Below, one piece after another: positions 46,377-55,579 of a stretch of DNA of 64,000 nt (the first letter of the stretch is position 1; each line of letters begins with the position of its first letter). The stretch comes from Streptomyces sp. NBC_00286 (GTDB lineage: Bacteria; Actinomycetota; Actinomycetes; Streptomycetales; Streptomycetaceae), in NCBI RefSeq assembly GCF_036173125.1, contig NZ_CP108054.1:5981001-6045000 (forward strand), in the 5' to 3' direction. The position numbers and the translations under genes are program-made. Below the pieces are notes generated by a model. That model saw only the letters and a program-made list of their open reading frames with translations, was not told the DNA's origin and did not search any database.

Positions 46377-46451
46377 TGAGTTCGGAAACCCAACCTTCGG
46401 TTCGCAACAGGTTCAGATGGCAAACCCACGTGAGTTCGGAAATCAAACCTT
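46377..46451 (+). repeat. Direct repeat upstream of the ABM-like gene
   Basis: Bases 46377-46397 and 46431-46451 share TGAGTTCGGAAAYCMAACCTT, matching at 19 of 21 positions. The second copy overlaps the region just before the ribosome site of the next gene. Spacing is 54 bases, about five helical turns, so a regulator could bind both on one face. Confidence 0.6.
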
Positions 46452-46466
46452 GGAAGGAGTTTGATC

Positions 46467-46847
46467 ATGCCCACCCTCCCCTGGACCGTGCCGAATATCC
46501 CACCGGAGCGCACGGAAGCGCACGTCTTCGCCTCCCGCTTCGAAACCCGCACCCTCTGGGGAGCGCTCAAGTTCCTCCTCAGGACGCCGGGTGTCTGGCA
46601 GCAGGTGCGCAAGGCGCCGGGTGTGTACGGGGCCTCCCTGAAGGCGGCGCCGTTGGGGCGGACCTTCTGGACGCTGTCCGCCTGGGAGTCGCCCGCAGCG
46701 CTCAAGGCCTTCGCCCGCTCCAGCGCCCATGAGCCGACCGCCCGAGGGCTCAGCCCTCAGATGCGGGACGCGAAATTCGTCACCTGGACAGTGACCACGG
46801 ACGACCTCCCACTGGACTGGTCGGACGCGCTCCGGCGTCGCCTGTAA
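46467..46847 (+). CDS. ABM-like (antibiotic-biosynthesis-monooxygenase-type) small protein
   Basis: A 126-residue protein with a dimeric alpha/beta-barrel pattern. It includes HVFASRFETRTLWGALKFLL, RTFWTLSAWESPAALKAFARSSAHEPTARGL and AKFVTWTVTTDDLPLDWSDALRRRL. The sequence is recognisable as a DUF3291/ABM-type protein, but no active site can be named. ATG 46467 with GGAAGGA upstream is the start; a TTG 6 bases earlier is less likely. The paired direct repeats before it suggest specific regulation. It lies between the MFS remnant and murB and could have been part of a lost resistance unit (inference). Confidence 0.75.
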   Translation: MPTLPWTVPNIPPERTEAHVFASRFETRTLWGALKFLLRTPGVWQQVRKAPGVYGASLKAAPLGRTFWTLSAWESPAALKAFARSSAHEPTARGLSPQMRDAKFVTWTVTTDDLPLDWSDALRRRL

Positions 46848-46904
46848 CTCGAGTCCCACGGAATACGGCCCCGCCCTGACCGGCGCGGCCGTTCTCGTAC
46901 CCTT

Positions 46905-47966
46905 GTGCACGTGCAGGAACTCCACGACGCCCCACTGGCCCCACTGACCACCTTCCGGCTCGGCGGTCCCGCCGCGCGGCTGATCACCGCGTCAACCGAC
47001 GCCGAGGTGGTCGCCGCCGTCCGCGAGGCCGACGACACCGGTACGCCGCTGCTGCTCATCGGCGGCGGCTCCAACCTGGTCATCGGCGACAAGGGCTTCG
47101 CGGGAACCGCCCTGCGCATCGCCACCAGCGGCTTCGAACTCGACGGTACGAAGCTGGAGTTGGCCGCCGGTGAGGTGTGGACCGACGCGGTCGCCCGCAC
47201 TGTCGAGGCGGGCCTCGCAGGCATCGAGTGCCTCGCCGGAATCCCCGGCTCCGCGGGCGCGACACCCATCCAGAACGTTGGCGCGTACGGCCAGGAAGTG
47301 TCGTCGACGATCACCGAAGTGATCGCATACGACCGGAAGACCGGCGAAACGGTCACCATTCCGAACGCCGAGTGCGCCTTCTCGTACCGCCACAGTCGCT
47401 TCAAGGCCGACCCCGAGCGCTTCGTCGTCCTGCGCGTCCGCTTCCAACTGGAGGACGCGGACGGGCTCTCCGCGCCGATCAAGTACGCCGAGACCGCCCG
47501 CGCCCTGGGCGTCGAGGCCGGCGAGCGGGTACCCCTCGCGGACGCTCGCGAGACCGTCCTGAAGCTGCGCTCCGGCAAGGGCATGGTCCTGGACCCCGAG
47601 GACCACGACACCTGGTCGGCAGGGTCCTTCTTCACCAACCCGATCCTCACGGACGAGGAGTTCGCGGCGTTCCACGCGCGCGTGCAGGCGCGTCTGGGCA
47701 CGGACGTCACCCCGCCCGCGTACCCGGCGGGCAACGGCCACACCAAGACCTCCGCGGCCTGGCTGATCGACAAGTCCGGCTTCACCAAGGGCTACGGAAC
47801 CGGCCCCGCACGCATCTCCACCAAGCACACCCTCGCCCTCACCAACCGCGGCGAGGCCACCACCGAGGACCTGCTCGCCCTGGCCCGCGAGGTCGTCGCC
47901 GGAGTCCACGCAGCCTTCGGGATCACACTGGTCAACGAACCGGTGATGGTGGGCGTCAACCTCTGA
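46905..47966 (+). CDS. murB: UDP-N-acetylmuramate dehydrogenase MurB
   Basis: This enzyme reduces UDP-GlcNAc-enolpyruvate to UDP-MurNAc with NADPH, an early cytosolic step of peptidoglycan synthesis. The 353-residue protein has the FAD-binding loop LIGGGSNLVIGD, the region GIPGSAGATPIQNVGAYGQEV, the arginine-containing YRHSRFK, and the catalytic Ser in AGSFFTNP. AWLIDKSGFTKG and the end NEPVMVGVNL are typical of type I MurB. Both GTG 46905 and GTG 46911 are in frame, and the first is used here. It converges with add. Confidence 0.95.
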   Translation: MHVQELHDAPLAPLTTFRLGGPAARLITASTDAEVVAAVREADDTGTPLLLIGGGSNLVIGDKGFAGTALRIATSGFELDGTKLELAAGEVWTDAVARTVEAGLAGIECLAGIPGSAGATPIQNVGAYGQEVSSTITEVIAYDRKTGETVTIPNAECAFSYRHSRFKADPERFVVLRVRFQLEDADGLSAPIKYAETARALGVEAGERVPLADARETVLKLRSGKGMVLDPEDHDTWSAGSFFTNPILTDEEFAAFHARVQARLGTDVTPPAYPAGNGHTKTSAAWLIDKSGFTKGYGTGPARISTKHTLALTNRGEATTEDLLALAREVVAGVHAAFGITLVNEPVMVGVNL

Positions 47967-48004
47967 TCGACCCACTGCCGCCAGGGCGGAGCGCCTACCG
48001 AGGA

Positions 48005-49021
48005 TCAGGCAAGCCAGTCGTCGATCCCCGACAGCAACTTCTTCTTGACGTCCGGAGGCGCAGCCGATCCCCGTACCGACTGCCGCGCCAGCTCCGCCAG
48101 TTCCGCATCGGTGAATCCGTGATGACGGCGCGCGATCTCGTACTGGGCGGCCAGGCGCGAGCCGAACAGCAGGGGATCGTCCGCGCCGAGCGCCATAGGG
48201 ACCCCTGCCTCGAAGAGTGTGCGCAAGGGGACGTCCTCCGGCTTTTCGTACACCCCTAGGGCGACGTTCGACGCCGGGCACACCTCACATGTCACCCCAC
48301 GGTCCGCGAGCCGTTTCAGCAGCCGCGGGTCTTCGGCGGCCCGCACCCCGTGCCCGATCCGCGATGCGTCCAGGTCGTCCAGGCAGTCGCGCACCGACGA
48401 GGGCCCCGTCAGCTCGCCGCCGTGCGGAGCGGCGAGCAACCCGCCGTCACGCGCGATGGCGAAAGCCCGGTCGAAGTCCCGTGCCATGCCCCGGCGTTCG
48501 TCGTTGGAGAGCCCGAAGCCGACGATGCCGCGGTCCGCGTACCGCACGGCCAGCCGGGCCAGCGTGCGGGCGTCCAGCGGGTGCTTCATACGGTTCGCGG
48601 CCACCAGGACCCGTATCCCGAGCCCTGTCTCGCGCATGGCCGAGTCGACCGCGTCCAGGATGACCTCCAGGGCCGGAATCAGACCGCCCAGGCGAGGCGC
48701 GTACGACGTCGGATCGACCTGGATCTCCAGCCAGCCGGAGCCGTCCCTGAGGTCCTCCTCGGCAGCCTCGCGCACCAGCCGCTGAATGTCCTCGGGCTCT
48801 CTGAGGCACGACCGCGCCGCGTCGTACAGCCGCTGGAAACGGAACCAGCCCCGCTCGTCCGTGGCCCGCAGCTTCGGCGGCTCCCCGCTGGTCAGCGCGT
48901 CGGGAAGATGGATCCCGTGCTTGTCGGCCAGTTCCAGCAGGGTGGTGATCCGCATCGACCCGGTGAAATGCAGGTGCAGATGGGCTTTCGGCAACTCAGA
49001 GACATCACGTACGTCTTGCAT
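48005..49021 (-). CDS. add: Adenosine deaminase
   Basis: A 338-residue zinc enzyme of purine salvage, converting adenosine to inosine. It opens with KAHLHLHFTGSMRI (HxH), and contains PHGGELTGPSSVRDCL (the HAGE-like Glu), GHGVRAAEDPRLL and the last metal Asp in MALGADDPLLFGS. The segment CEVCPASNVAL also fits the family. The start is ATG 49021. The exact substrate could also be a related purine. aspC lies upstream in the same direction, 158 bases away, separated by terminator-like sequence. Confidence 0.93.
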   Translation of the reverse strand: MQDVRDVSELPKAHLHLHFTGSMRITTLLELADKHGIHLPDALTSGEPPKLRATDERGWFRFQRLYDAARSCLREPEDIQRLVREAAEEDLRDGSGWLEIQVDPTSYAPRLGGLIPALEVILDAVDSAMRETGLGIRVLVAANRMKHPLDARTLARLAVRYADRGIVGFGLSNDERRGMARDFDRAFAIARDGGLLAAPHGGELTGPSSVRDCLDDLDASRIGHGVRAAEDPRLLKRLADRGVTCEVCPASNVALGVYEKPEDVPLRTLFEAGVPMALGADDPLLFGSRLAAQYEIARRHHGFTDAELAELARQSVRGSAAPPDVKKKLLSGIDDWLA

Positions 49022-49094
49022 CCCAAGATCCTGCCGTACGTCGCTGCCGAGTCGGTAGCTCTTTCCCCGAACGTGGTCTTGCTCGCACTGAGAA

Positions 49095-49172
49095 GCGGGC
49101 CGCCTCCCCGAAGGGAAGCGACCCGCACACGCGCGTGGAGCACGAAAATAAAAACGACGCCCCTAGGACGTA
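49095..49172 (-). terminator. Terminator region after aspC (minus strand)
   Basis: On the minus strand a run of T (about GTTTTTATTTT, complement of 49144-49154) follows a short stem at ACGCCCCTAGGACGT (49157-49171). A second, stronger hairpin, GCGGG/CCCGC with CGAAG loop, lies at 49095-49126. Together they should end the aspC transcript before add. Confidence 0.65.
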
Positions 49173-49179
49173 CGAAAAC

Positions 49180-50406
49180 TCAGGCCCGTGCCTCCGCCAG
49201 CAGCTTCTGGATCCGGGAGACACCCTCGACGAGGTCCTCGTCCCCGAGGGCGTACGAAAGCCGCAGGTATCCCGGAGTGCCGAAGGCCTCGCCCGGGACG
49301 ACCGCGACCTCGGCCTCCTCCAGGATCAGGGCGGCCAGCTCGACCGAGTCCTTCGGGCGCTTGCCGCGGATCTCCTTGCCGACGAGGGTCTTCACGGAGG
49401 GGTACGCGTAGAAGGCGCCCTCGGGCTCGGGGCAGACGACGCCGTCGATCTCGTTCAGCATCCGCACGATCGTCTTGCGGCGCCGGTCGAAGGCCTCGCG
49501 CATCTTGGCGACGGCGTCCAAGTCGCCGGAGACGGCGGCGAGCGCGGCGATCTGCGCCACGTTCGACACATTGGAGGTGGCGTGCGACTGGAGGTTCGTC
49601 GCGGCCTTCACCACATCCTTCGGGCCGATGATCCAGCCGACACGCCAGCCCGTCATCGCGTACGTCTTCGCCACGCCGTTGACCACGACGCACTTGTCGC
49701 GCAGCTCGGGCAGGAGGGCCGGCAGCGAGACGGAGGCGGCGTCTCCGTAGACGAGGTGTTCGTAGATCTCGTCCGTCATCACCCACAGGCCGTGCTCGAC
49801 GGCCCAGCGGCCGATGGCCTCGGTGTCGGCCCGGTTGTAGACGGCGCCGGTCGGGTTGGACGGGGACACGAAGAGGACGACCTTCGTCTTCTCCGTACGG
49901 GCCGCCTCCAGCTGCTCGACCGAGACGCGGTAGCCGGTGGTCTCGTCGGCGACGACCTCGACCGGGACACCGCCGGCGAGGCGGATCGACTCCGGGTACG
50001 TCGTCCAGTACGGAGCCGGGACGATCACCTCGTCGCCCGGGTCGAGGATCGCGGCGAACGCCTCGTAGATGGCCTGCTTGCCGCCGTTGGTCACCAGGAT
50101 CTGCGAGACCTCGGGCTCGTACCCGGAATCGCGCAGCGTCTTGGCGGCGATCGCGGCCTTCAGCTCGGGAAGGCCGCCGGCCGGCGTGTAGCGGTGGTAC
50201 TTCGGGTTCTTGCACGCCTCGATGGCGGCCTCGACGATGTAGTCCGGCGTCGGGAAGTCGGGCTCACCGGCGCCGAAGCCGATCACCGGACGTCCGGCGG
50301 CCTTCAGGGCCTTGGCCTTGGCGTCCACAGCGAGGGTGGCGGACTCGGAGATCGCACCGACTCGGGCGGAGACCCGGCGGTCGGTGGGAGGGGTTGCAGC
50401 GCTCAT
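49180..50406 (-). CDS. aspC: Aspartate aminotransferase, PLP-dependent
   Basis: A 408-residue class I aminotransferase, which exchanges amino groups between aspartate and 2-oxoglutarate. Family motifs are [31 protein letters not shown] and the PLP lysine segment [18 protein letters not shown]. The C-terminal substrate Arg lies in [11 protein letters not shown]. The start is ATG 50406; an in-frame ATG 9 bases upstream is possible. tRNA-Trp and secE are divergent, with a shared regulatory space that includes an inverted repeat. The order aspC-secE-nusG is conserved in Streptomyces. Confidence 0.94.
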   Translation of the reverse strand: MSAATPPTDRRVSARVGAISESATLAVDAKAKALKAAGRPVIGFGAGEPDFPTPDYIVEAAIEACKNPKYHRYTPAGGLPELKAAIAAKTLRDSGYEPEVSQILVTNGGKQAIYEAFAAILDPGDEVIVPAPYWTTYPESIRLAGGVPVEVVADETTGYRVSVEQLEAARTEKTKVVLFVSPSNPTGAVYNRADTEAIGRWAVEHGLWVMTDEIYEHLVYGDAASVSLPALLPELRDKCVVVNGVAKTYAMTGWRVGWIIGPKDVVKAATNLQSHATSNVSNVAQIAALAAVSGDLDAVAKMREAFDRRRKTIVRMLNEIDGVVCPEPEGAFYAYPSVKTLVGKEIRGKRPKDSVELAALILEEAEVAVVPGEAFGTPGYLRLSYALGDEDLVEGVSRIQKLLAEARA

Positions 50407-50496
50407 GGGGCCCATCGTTCCAGACCCGAAACGTCCGCGGCATACGGGTTTCACAGACTGAGCGGGGCCCGCCAAAGCCCTTACGGGCGCTATCTG

Positions 50497-50526
50497 TTCG
50501 ACGACCGGCCGCCGACCACGTACACT
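50497..50526 (+). promoter_or_regulatory. Possible promoter for tRNA-Trp/secE
   Basis: TTCGAC (50497-50502) and TACACT (50521-50526) with an 18-base spacer. Downstream, at 50559-50581, is the perfect inverted repeat CCGAGTGC/GCACTCGG, a possible operator or early hairpin. Confidence 0.5.
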
Positions 50527-50609
50527 CTCACCTCGTTGGCCTTCACCGGCCGCACGCACCGAGTGCACACCGAGCACTCGGACGGATGCGGTACGTTGAA
50601 GGGAAACAA

Positions 50610-50682
50610 AGGGTCGTAGCTCAATTGGTAGAGCACTGGTCTCCAAAACCAGCGGTTGGGGGTTCAAGTCCCTCCGGCCCTG
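50610..50682 (+). tRNA. tRNA-Trp (anticodon CCA)
   Basis: A 73-nucleotide tRNA with acceptor AGGGTCG/CGGCCCT, discriminator G, and anticodon loop CTCCAAA with CCA at 50643-50645 on stem CTGGT/ACCAG. It directly precedes secE, the same order as in mycobacteria. Confidence 0.95.
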
Positions 50683-50790
50683 CTACACACTCCTTCGTCA
50701 GGATGTGTGCGCATGTACGTACTGCAATGCACCCGCCGTGCGGCTCGACCGGGCGCGGCACGGCCACGACCCGGAATCAGGTGAGGACGA

Positions 50791-51078
50791 GTGACGGACG
50801 CCGTGGGCTCCATCGACATGCCTGATGCCCAGGATGAGGTGCCGGAGTCCAAGAAGAAGGGCCGTAAGGGCGGCAAGCGTGCCAAGAAGGGCTCGCTGAA
50901 GCGTCTCGCCCTCTTCTACCGCCAGATCGTCGCGGAACTCCGCAAGGTTGTCTGGCCGACTCGCAACCAGCTGACGACCTACACCACCGTGGTGATCATC
51001 TTCGTTGTCATCATGATCGGTCTGGTGACTGTGATTGACTTTGGACTCGACAAGGCGGCCAAGTACGTCTTCGGCTGA
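50791..51078 (+). CDS. secE: Preprotein translocase subunit SecE
   Basis: A 95-residue membrane protein with one predicted helix (TTVVIIFVVIMIGLVTVIDF) after a basic cytosolic part. The motif YRQIVAELRKVVWPTRNQL is diagnostic for SecE, which clamps SecY. A Lys/Gly-rich stretch (KKKGRKGGKRAKKG) precedes it, longer than in E. coli but usual for actinobacteria. The start is GTG 50791, with GAGGA 6 bases upstream. It forms an operon with nusG. Confidence 0.96.
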   Translation: MTDAVGSIDMPDAQDEVPESKKKGRKGGKRAKKGSLKRLALFYRQIVAELRKVVWPTRNQLTTYTTVVIIFVVIMIGLVTVIDFGLDKAAKYVFG

Positions 51079-51083
51079 GCCAA

Positions 51084-51120
51084 GCGCGAAGGGCGCCGTA
51101 CTCGGCGCCCGCTTTCGCGT
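51084..51120 (+). terminator. Hairpin between secE and nusG
   Basis: GGGCGCCG and CGGCGCCC make an 8-base stem, with outer GCGAA/TTCGC pairing. It may be a partial terminator or processing site. Confidence 0.65.
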
Positions 51121-51156
51121 GTTCCACCCCTATGTATCCAGGAAGAAGCAGCCACC

Positions 51157-52017
51157 GTGTCTGACCCGAACCTGAACGACGCCATCGAGTCGGCGGAGTC
51201 CGTTGAGGACGAGCTCGACATCGTCGAGGCTGCGGACGCTGAGAAGAACGTCGAGGACGCCGACACCACTGAGGCCACCGAAGAGGCTGCTCTGACCGAG
51301 GCCGCCGAGGACGCGTCGGGCGAAGACGCGGCCGTCGCCGAGGAAGCCGCGGAAGAAGCCCCCGAGGGAGCCGAGGCCGCGGAGGAAGAGGCCGAGCCGG
51401 TCGACCCGGTCACCGCCCTTCGCGAGGAGCTTCGCGGGCTGCCCGGCGAGTGGTACGTCATCCACACCTACGCCGGTTACGAGAAGCGCGTGAAGGCCAA
51501 CCTGGAGCAGCGCGCCGTCTCGCTGAACGTCGAGGACTTCATCTACCAGGCCGAGGTCCCCGAGGAAGAGATCGTCCAGATCAAGAACGGCGAGCGCAAG
51601 AACGTCCGGCAGAACAAGCTGCCCGGTTACGTCCTTGTCCGCATGGACCTGACGAACGAGTCCTGGGGCGTCGTCCGCAACACGCCCGGCGTCACCGGCT
51701 TCGTGGGCAACGCCTACGACCCGTACCCGCTGACCCTGGACGAGATCGTCAAGATGCTCGCTCCGGAGGCCGAGGAGAAGGCCGCCCGCGAGGCCGCCGA
51801 GGCCGAGGGCAAGCCGACTCCGGCCCGCAAGGTCGAGGTCCAGGTCCTGGACTTCGAGGTCGGCGACTCGGTCACCGTTACCGACGGCCCGTTCGCGACG
51901 CTCCAGGCGACCATCAACGAGATCAACGCCGACTCGAAGAAGGTCAAGGGCCTCGTCGAGATCTTCGGTCGCGAGACTCCGGTCGAGCTGTCCTTCGACC
52001 AGATTCAGAAGAACTAG
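51157..52017 (+). CDS. nusG: Transcription termination/antitermination factor NusG
   Basis: A 286-residue NusG with an actinobacterial Ala/Glu-rich N-terminal extension of about 90 residues (acidic, possibly disordered). The NGN domain follows: [38 protein letters not shown] and [12 protein letters not shown]. The KOW domain is [25 protein letters not shown], and it ends [10 protein letters not shown]. The factor binds RNA polymerase and links transcription with translation or Rho. The start is GTG 51157, with AGGAAGAAG-type upstream sequence. A strong terminator hairpin follows. Confidence 0.96.
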   Translation: MSDPNLNDAIESAESVEDELDIVEAADAEKNVEDADTTEATEEAALTEAAEDASGEDAAVAEEAAEEAPEGAEAAEEEAEPVDPVTALREELRGLPGEWYVIHTYAGYEKRVKANLEQRAVSLNVEDFIYQAEVPEEEIVQIKNGERKNVRQNKLPGYVLVRMDLTNESWGVVRNTPGVTGFVGNAYDPYPLTLDEIVKMLAPEAEEKAAREAAEAEGKPTPARKVEVQVLDFEVGDSVTVTDGPFATLQATINEINADSKKVKGLVEIFGRETPVELSFDQIQKN

Positions 52018-52075
52018 CTTCCCGGAATCCAGAGGGACCGGCTCCTCGGAGCCTTCTGGAACATCCGCTTCCGTC

Positions 52076-52111
52076 CAGGTCAGGCGATCGCTCGCACGGT
52101 CGCCTGACCTG
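52076..52111 (+). terminator. Terminator after nusG
   Basis: CAGGTCAGGCGA and TCGCCTGACCTG are perfect 12-base arms around a 12-base loop. It suggests that rplK starts its own transcript. A small stem-loop with a UUCGC loop (52154-52170) stands in the following leader. Confidence 0.85.
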
Positions 52112-52209
52112 CTCGGTTTCAGGCTGTGCCACGTTGGCCGTTATCGTGGTGCGGTTGCCTTCGCGGCAACACGACAAGGCAAGACACAAGAAAAGGCAGA
52201 GGACCCGGA

Positions 52210-52644
52210 ATGCCTCCCAAGAAGAAGAAGGTCACGGGGCTGATCAAGCTCCAGATCCAGGCCGGTGCCGCCAACCCGGCTCCGCCGGTCGGCCCGGCGC
52301 TGGGCCAGCACGGCGTCAACATCATGGAGTTCTGCAAGGCCTACAACGCCGCGACCGAGTCGCAGCGTGGCTCGGTGATTCCGGTGGAGATCACGGTCTA
52401 CGAGGACCGTTCCTTCACCTTCATCACCAAGACGCCGCCGGCCGCCAAGATGATCCTCAAGGCCGCGGGCGTGCAGAAGGGCTCCGGCGAGCCGCACAAG
52501 ACCAAGGTCGCCAAGATCACCGAGGCGCAGGTCCGCGAGATCGCCACCACCAAGATGCCCGACCTGAACGCGAACGACCTGGACGCCGCGGCGAAGATCA
52601 TCGCCGGTACCGCGCGTTCCATGGGCATCACGGTCGAGGGCTGA
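52210..52644 (+). CDS. rplK: 50S ribosomal protein L11
   Basis: A 144-residue L11 that binds the GTPase-associated centre of 23S rRNA and thiostrepton-type antibiotics. The sequence [34 protein letters not shown] is diagnostic. The proline-rich loop that contacts thiopeptides is intact, so wild-type sensitivity would be expected from L11. The start is ATG 52210; AGAGGACC-type sequence precedes it. It forms an operon with rplA. Confidence 0.97.
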
Positions 52645-52740
52645 ACCCCACCTTCGTAGAACATGCGGCTCGCAAGGCCGCACGTGGAAGGGCCTGCTCG
52701 GTCCGTACCACGACTCCTTCAGAACACATCAGGAGCAGCA

Positions 52741-53466
52741 GTGAGCAAGCGCAGCAAGTCTCTCCGCGCTGCGGACGCCAAGATCGACCGGGAGAAGCTG
52801 TACGCCCCGCTCGAGGCCGTGCGTCTCGCCAAGGAGACCTCCACCACCAAGTTCGACGGCACCGTCGAGGTCGCCTTCCGCCTGGGCGTCGACCCGCGCA
52901 AGGCCGACCAGATGGTCCGTGGCACCGTCAACCTCCCGCACGGCACCGGTAAGACCGCCCGGGTCCTGGTCTTCGCGACCGGTGACCGTGCCGAGGCCGC
53001 GACTGCCGCGGGCGCCGACATCGTCGGCTCCGACGAGCTCATCGACGAGGTGTCGAAGGGCCGTCTGGACTTCGATGCCGTCGTCGCCACCCCGGACCTC
53101 ATGGGCAAGGTCGGCCGCCTCGGCCGCGTCCTCGGCCCGCGTGGTCTGATGCCGAACCCGAAGACCGGCACTGTCACCCCGGACGTGGCCAAGGCCGTGA
53201 CCGAGATCAAGGGCGGCAAGATCGAGTTCCGTGTCGACAAGCACTCGAACCTGCACTTCATCATCGGCAAGTCGTCCTTCGACGACACCAAGCTGGTGGA
53301 GAACTACGGCGCCGCGCTGGAGGAGATCCTCCGTCTGAAGCCGTCCGCCGCGAAGGGCCGGTACATCAAGAAGGCCGCCATCACCACCACGATGGGCCCC
53401 GGCATTCCGGTCGACCCGAACCGCACCCGCAACCTCCTCGTCGAGGAGGACCCGGCCGCCGTCTGA
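52741..53466 (+). CDS. rplA: 50S ribosomal protein L1
   Basis: A 241-residue L1 of the ribosomal stalk region. Conserved parts are [46 protein letters not shown] and [18 protein letters not shown]1 also acts as translational repressor of its own mRNA in many bacteria; I see no clear L1 site in this leader. The start is GTG 52741 with AGGAGCAGCA upstream. A strong terminator with UUCG loop lies 43 bases after the stop. Confidence 0.97.
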   Translation: MSKRSKSLRAADAKIDREKLYAPLEAVRLAKETSTTKFDGTVEVAFRLGVDPRKADQMVRGTVNLPHGTGKTARVLVFATGDRAEAATAAGADIVGSDELIDEVSKGRLDFDAVVATPDLMGKVGRLGRVLGPRGLMPNPKTGTVTPDVAKAVTEIKGGKIEFRVDKHSNLHFIIGKSSFDDTKLVENYGAALEEILRLKPSAAKGRYIKKAAITTTMGPGIPVDPNRTRNLLVEEDPAAV

Positions 53467-53508
53467 GTCCAGGACTCATCCGGCAGTCGCGTACGCGTTC
53501 TTGTCGGC

Positions 53509-53539
53509 GGGCCCCGCAACCTTTCGAGGTGCGGGGCCC
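53509..53539 (+). terminator. Terminator after rplA
   Basis: GGGCCCCGCAACCT and AGGTGCGGGGCCC form a long stem with a single bulge and a TTCG tetraloop, followed by GTCCCTTT. It isolates rplKA from the lipoprotein gene. Confidence 0.93.
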
Positions 53540-53628
53540 GTCCCTTTGGTCTGAGTAGTTTTACGGATCCGGGTGTCAGTGGCTTGCGCTAGCGTGCTGG
53601 CACAGAAATCACATAGGGGTGGGGACGA

Positions 53629-54528
53629 ATGAAGAGCACGAGTGTGCGCCGCGTGGGCCTGTCGATCGCGGTGGTGGCCGCGTTGACGGGGGTGGCGGCC
53701 TGCAGCGGCTCGGACTCCGGCAAGGACTCGGGGGACGACGGCAAGGCGGCAGGCAAGGCCCCGATCCGGGTGAGCCCGATAGCGGCCCTGCGCTCCGTGG
53801 AGACGACCACCGACAAGGCCGACTCCGCCAAGGTCGAGGCCACGACGACCATGGGCTCGATGATGTCCATGAAGGCGGACGGCGCGCTCGGCTGGGCCGA
53901 CGGGCTCACCGGCAATCTGACGATCACGTACACCGGCGGGACGATGGCCGACACGATGCGTCAGATGGGCTCCACATCGATGGAGGCCCGCTATCTGCCG
54001 GACGCCTACTACGCGAAGATGGGCGACCAGTTCGCCGCGCAGTCGGGCGGCAAGCACTGGATCAAGTACGCGTACGACGATCTCGCGGACCTCGCGGGCG
54101 GCTCCGGGGCGTATCTGAAGGACCAGATGCAGAACACCACGCCCAATCAGTCGGTGAAGCTGCTGCTGGCCTCCGGCGATGTGCGGAAGGTCGGCGAGGA
54201 GACGGTGCGCGGGGTGAAGACCACGCACTACTCGGGGACGGTGGACGTAGCGGATCTCGCGGTGCGGAACTCGAGTCTCACTGAGGGACAACTGGCCGAC
54301 CTGAAGAGGCAGTTGGAGCAGGCCGGGATCACCACCGAGACGGTCGACATCTGGGTCGACGATGACGATCTGCTGGTGAAGAAGGTCGAGAAGGGCAAGC
54401 TGGCGACCGGGGAGATGTCCTCCACGGCGTACTACAGCGACTACGGGGTGGAGGTCTCCGCCGAGGAGCCTCCGGCCGCCGACACCGCGGACTTCAAGGA
54501 CCTGGTGGGTCAGCAGCCGCCGGCGTGA
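53629..54528 (+). CDS. Lipoprotein between rplA and rplJ
   Basis: A 299-residue secreted lipoprotein. Its signal peptide (RRVGLSIAVVAALTGVAAC) has the lipobox LTGVAAC. The following linker is Ser/Asp/Gly/Lys-rich, then a LppX/LprG- or LolA-like domain (KVEATTTMGSMMSMKADGALGWADGLTGNLTITYTGG and SVKLLLASGDVRKVGEETVRGVKTTHYSGTVDV). Such domains carry lipids or bind cell-wall components, but this is inference. The start is ATG 53629 with GGGGTGGGG upstream. A terminator on each side separates it from the ribosomal genes, so it has its own transcript. Confidence 0.9.
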   Translation: MKSTSVRRVGLSIAVVAALTGVAACSGSDSGKDSGDDGKAAGKAPIRVSPIAALRSVETTTDKADSAKVEATTTMGSMMSMKADGALGWADGLTGNLTITYTGGTMADTMRQMGSTSMEARYLPDAYYAKMGDQFAAQSGGKHWIKYAYDDLADLAGGSGAYLKDQMQNTTPNQSVKLLLASGDVRKVGEETVRGVKTTHYSGTVDVADLAVRNSSLTEGQLADLKRQLEQAGITTETVDIWVDDDDLLVKKVEKGKLATGEMSSTAYYSDYGVEVSAEEPPAADTADFKDLVGQQPPA

Positions 54529-54554
54529 CTGCTCCGCAAGTGAGCGTCTGCCCA

Positions 54555-54585
54555 GAGCGGCCGGCTGGTCGTGAGCCGGCCGCTC
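54555..54585 (+). terminator. Terminator after the lipoprotein gene
   Basis: GAGCGGCCGGCT and AGCCGGCCGCTC form a perfect 12-base stem around GGTCGTG. It lies just upstream of the rplJ promoter. Confidence 0.9.
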
Positions 54586-54594
54586 CCGGCGGAT

Positions 54595-54624
54595 TTGCTT
54601 GACACTCGGCCGGTCGCGTACTCT
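54595..54624 (+). promoter_or_regulatory. Possible rplJ promoter
   Basis: TACTCT (54619-54624) is a good -10. The -35 could be TTGACA (54599-54604), with only 14 bases of spacer, or TTGCTT (54595-54600), with 18. The first box matches consensus better but its spacing is short. Confidence 0.45.
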
Positions 54625-54800
54625 TCCACGGAAGCCAAAGACCGCTGGTCGTTGCCGTGTGCTCGTAAGAGGACATGGTGGCCGAAGGATCCGCTGAAAT
54701 GCGGACGGCCCGCGCAGGTGACTGTGGAAGAGCTCCCGTATCCCGTCAGGGATGTCGGTCGAGTTCACGCCCCGTGCGCCTGCGCCGGGGCGTTTCGTTT
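54625..54800 (+). promoter_or_regulatory. rplJ leader with terminator-like attenuator
   Basis: Between the possible promoter and the start at 54912 is a 290-base leader without an ORF. It ends in ACGCCCCG/CGGGGCGT (54767-54793) followed by TTCGTTTT (to 54800), a textbook intrinsic terminator. The upstream part (AAGACCGCTGGTCGTTGCC and downstream helices) could fold into an L10-type leader that binds L10-L12. This is inferred, since only the terminator is certain. Confidence 0.65.
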
Positions 54801-54911
54801 TGAAGTCGAAGACGAGCCCCTTCCTCGCGTGCCTGATTCAGGCGGTCCGGCGACGTGCGGCTGATCGAGAGGTCAGTCGAGGATCATCACCCCGGAAGGA
54901 GGCCGAGGCAC

Positions 54912-55454
54912 ATGGCGACGTCCAACAAGGTCGCAGAGGACAAAGTCGCAGCCGTCGAAGAGATCACGACGAAGCTGCGCAACTCCAACGCAGCTGTCGT
55001 GACTTCTTACGTCGGACTGTCCGTGGCGCAGCTCCAGGAGCTGCGCCGTTCTCTCGGCGAGAACGCTCAGTACCGAGTGGTGAAGAACACGCTGACCCAG
55101 ATCGCGGCCAAGCAGGCCGGGGTCGAGCTGGACGAGCACCTCGAGGGCTCGACCGCTGTTGCCTTCGTGACCGGTGACCCGGTCGAGGCGGCGAAGGGTC
55201 TTCGTGACTTTGCCAAGAACAACCCCGCTCTCGTCATCAAGGGCGGTGTCCTTGAGGGCAAGGCGCTGTCCGCCGACGAGATCAAGAAGCTTGCGGACCT
55301 CGAGTCCCGCGAGGTTCTGCTCGCCAAGCTGGCAGGCGCCATGAAGGCCAAGCCGTCCCAGGCTGCCGCGGTCTTCCAGGCGCTTCCCTCGAAGTTCGTC
55401 CGCACCGCGGAGGCGCTTCGTGCCAAGCAGGCCGAGCAGGGCGGTGCCGAGTAA
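54912..55454 (+). CDS. rplJ: 50S ribosomal protein L10
   Basis: A 180-residue L10, the base of the L12 stalk. Conserved parts are [38 protein letters not shown] and the C-terminal helix [16 protein letters not shown] that binds L12 dimers. The start is ATG 54912, with AAGGAGG 10 bases upstream. It is followed by rplL, 125 bases away. In other bacteria L10-L12 represses its own mRNA by binding the leader, and the attenuator here suggests a similar loop. Confidence 0.97.
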   Translation: MATSNKVAEDKVAAVEEITTKLRNSNAAVVTSYVGLSVAQLQELRRSLGENAQYRVVKNTLTQIAAKQAGVELDEHLEGSTAVAFVTGDPVEAAKGLRDFAKNNPALVIKGGVLEGKALSADEIKKLADLESREVLLAKLAGAMKAKPSQAAAVFQALPSKFVRTAEALRAKQAEQGGAE

Positions 55455-55579
55455 TTCGGCTCGCACATTGACCGCGGCCTCAAGGCAGCAGCACTGAGGC
55501 AGCGGCCGAAGCGGGCCCAACGTACGCCCGCCGACATGTACATCCGGCACCAGCCGAATTAGTGGAAGGATCGCCCATC

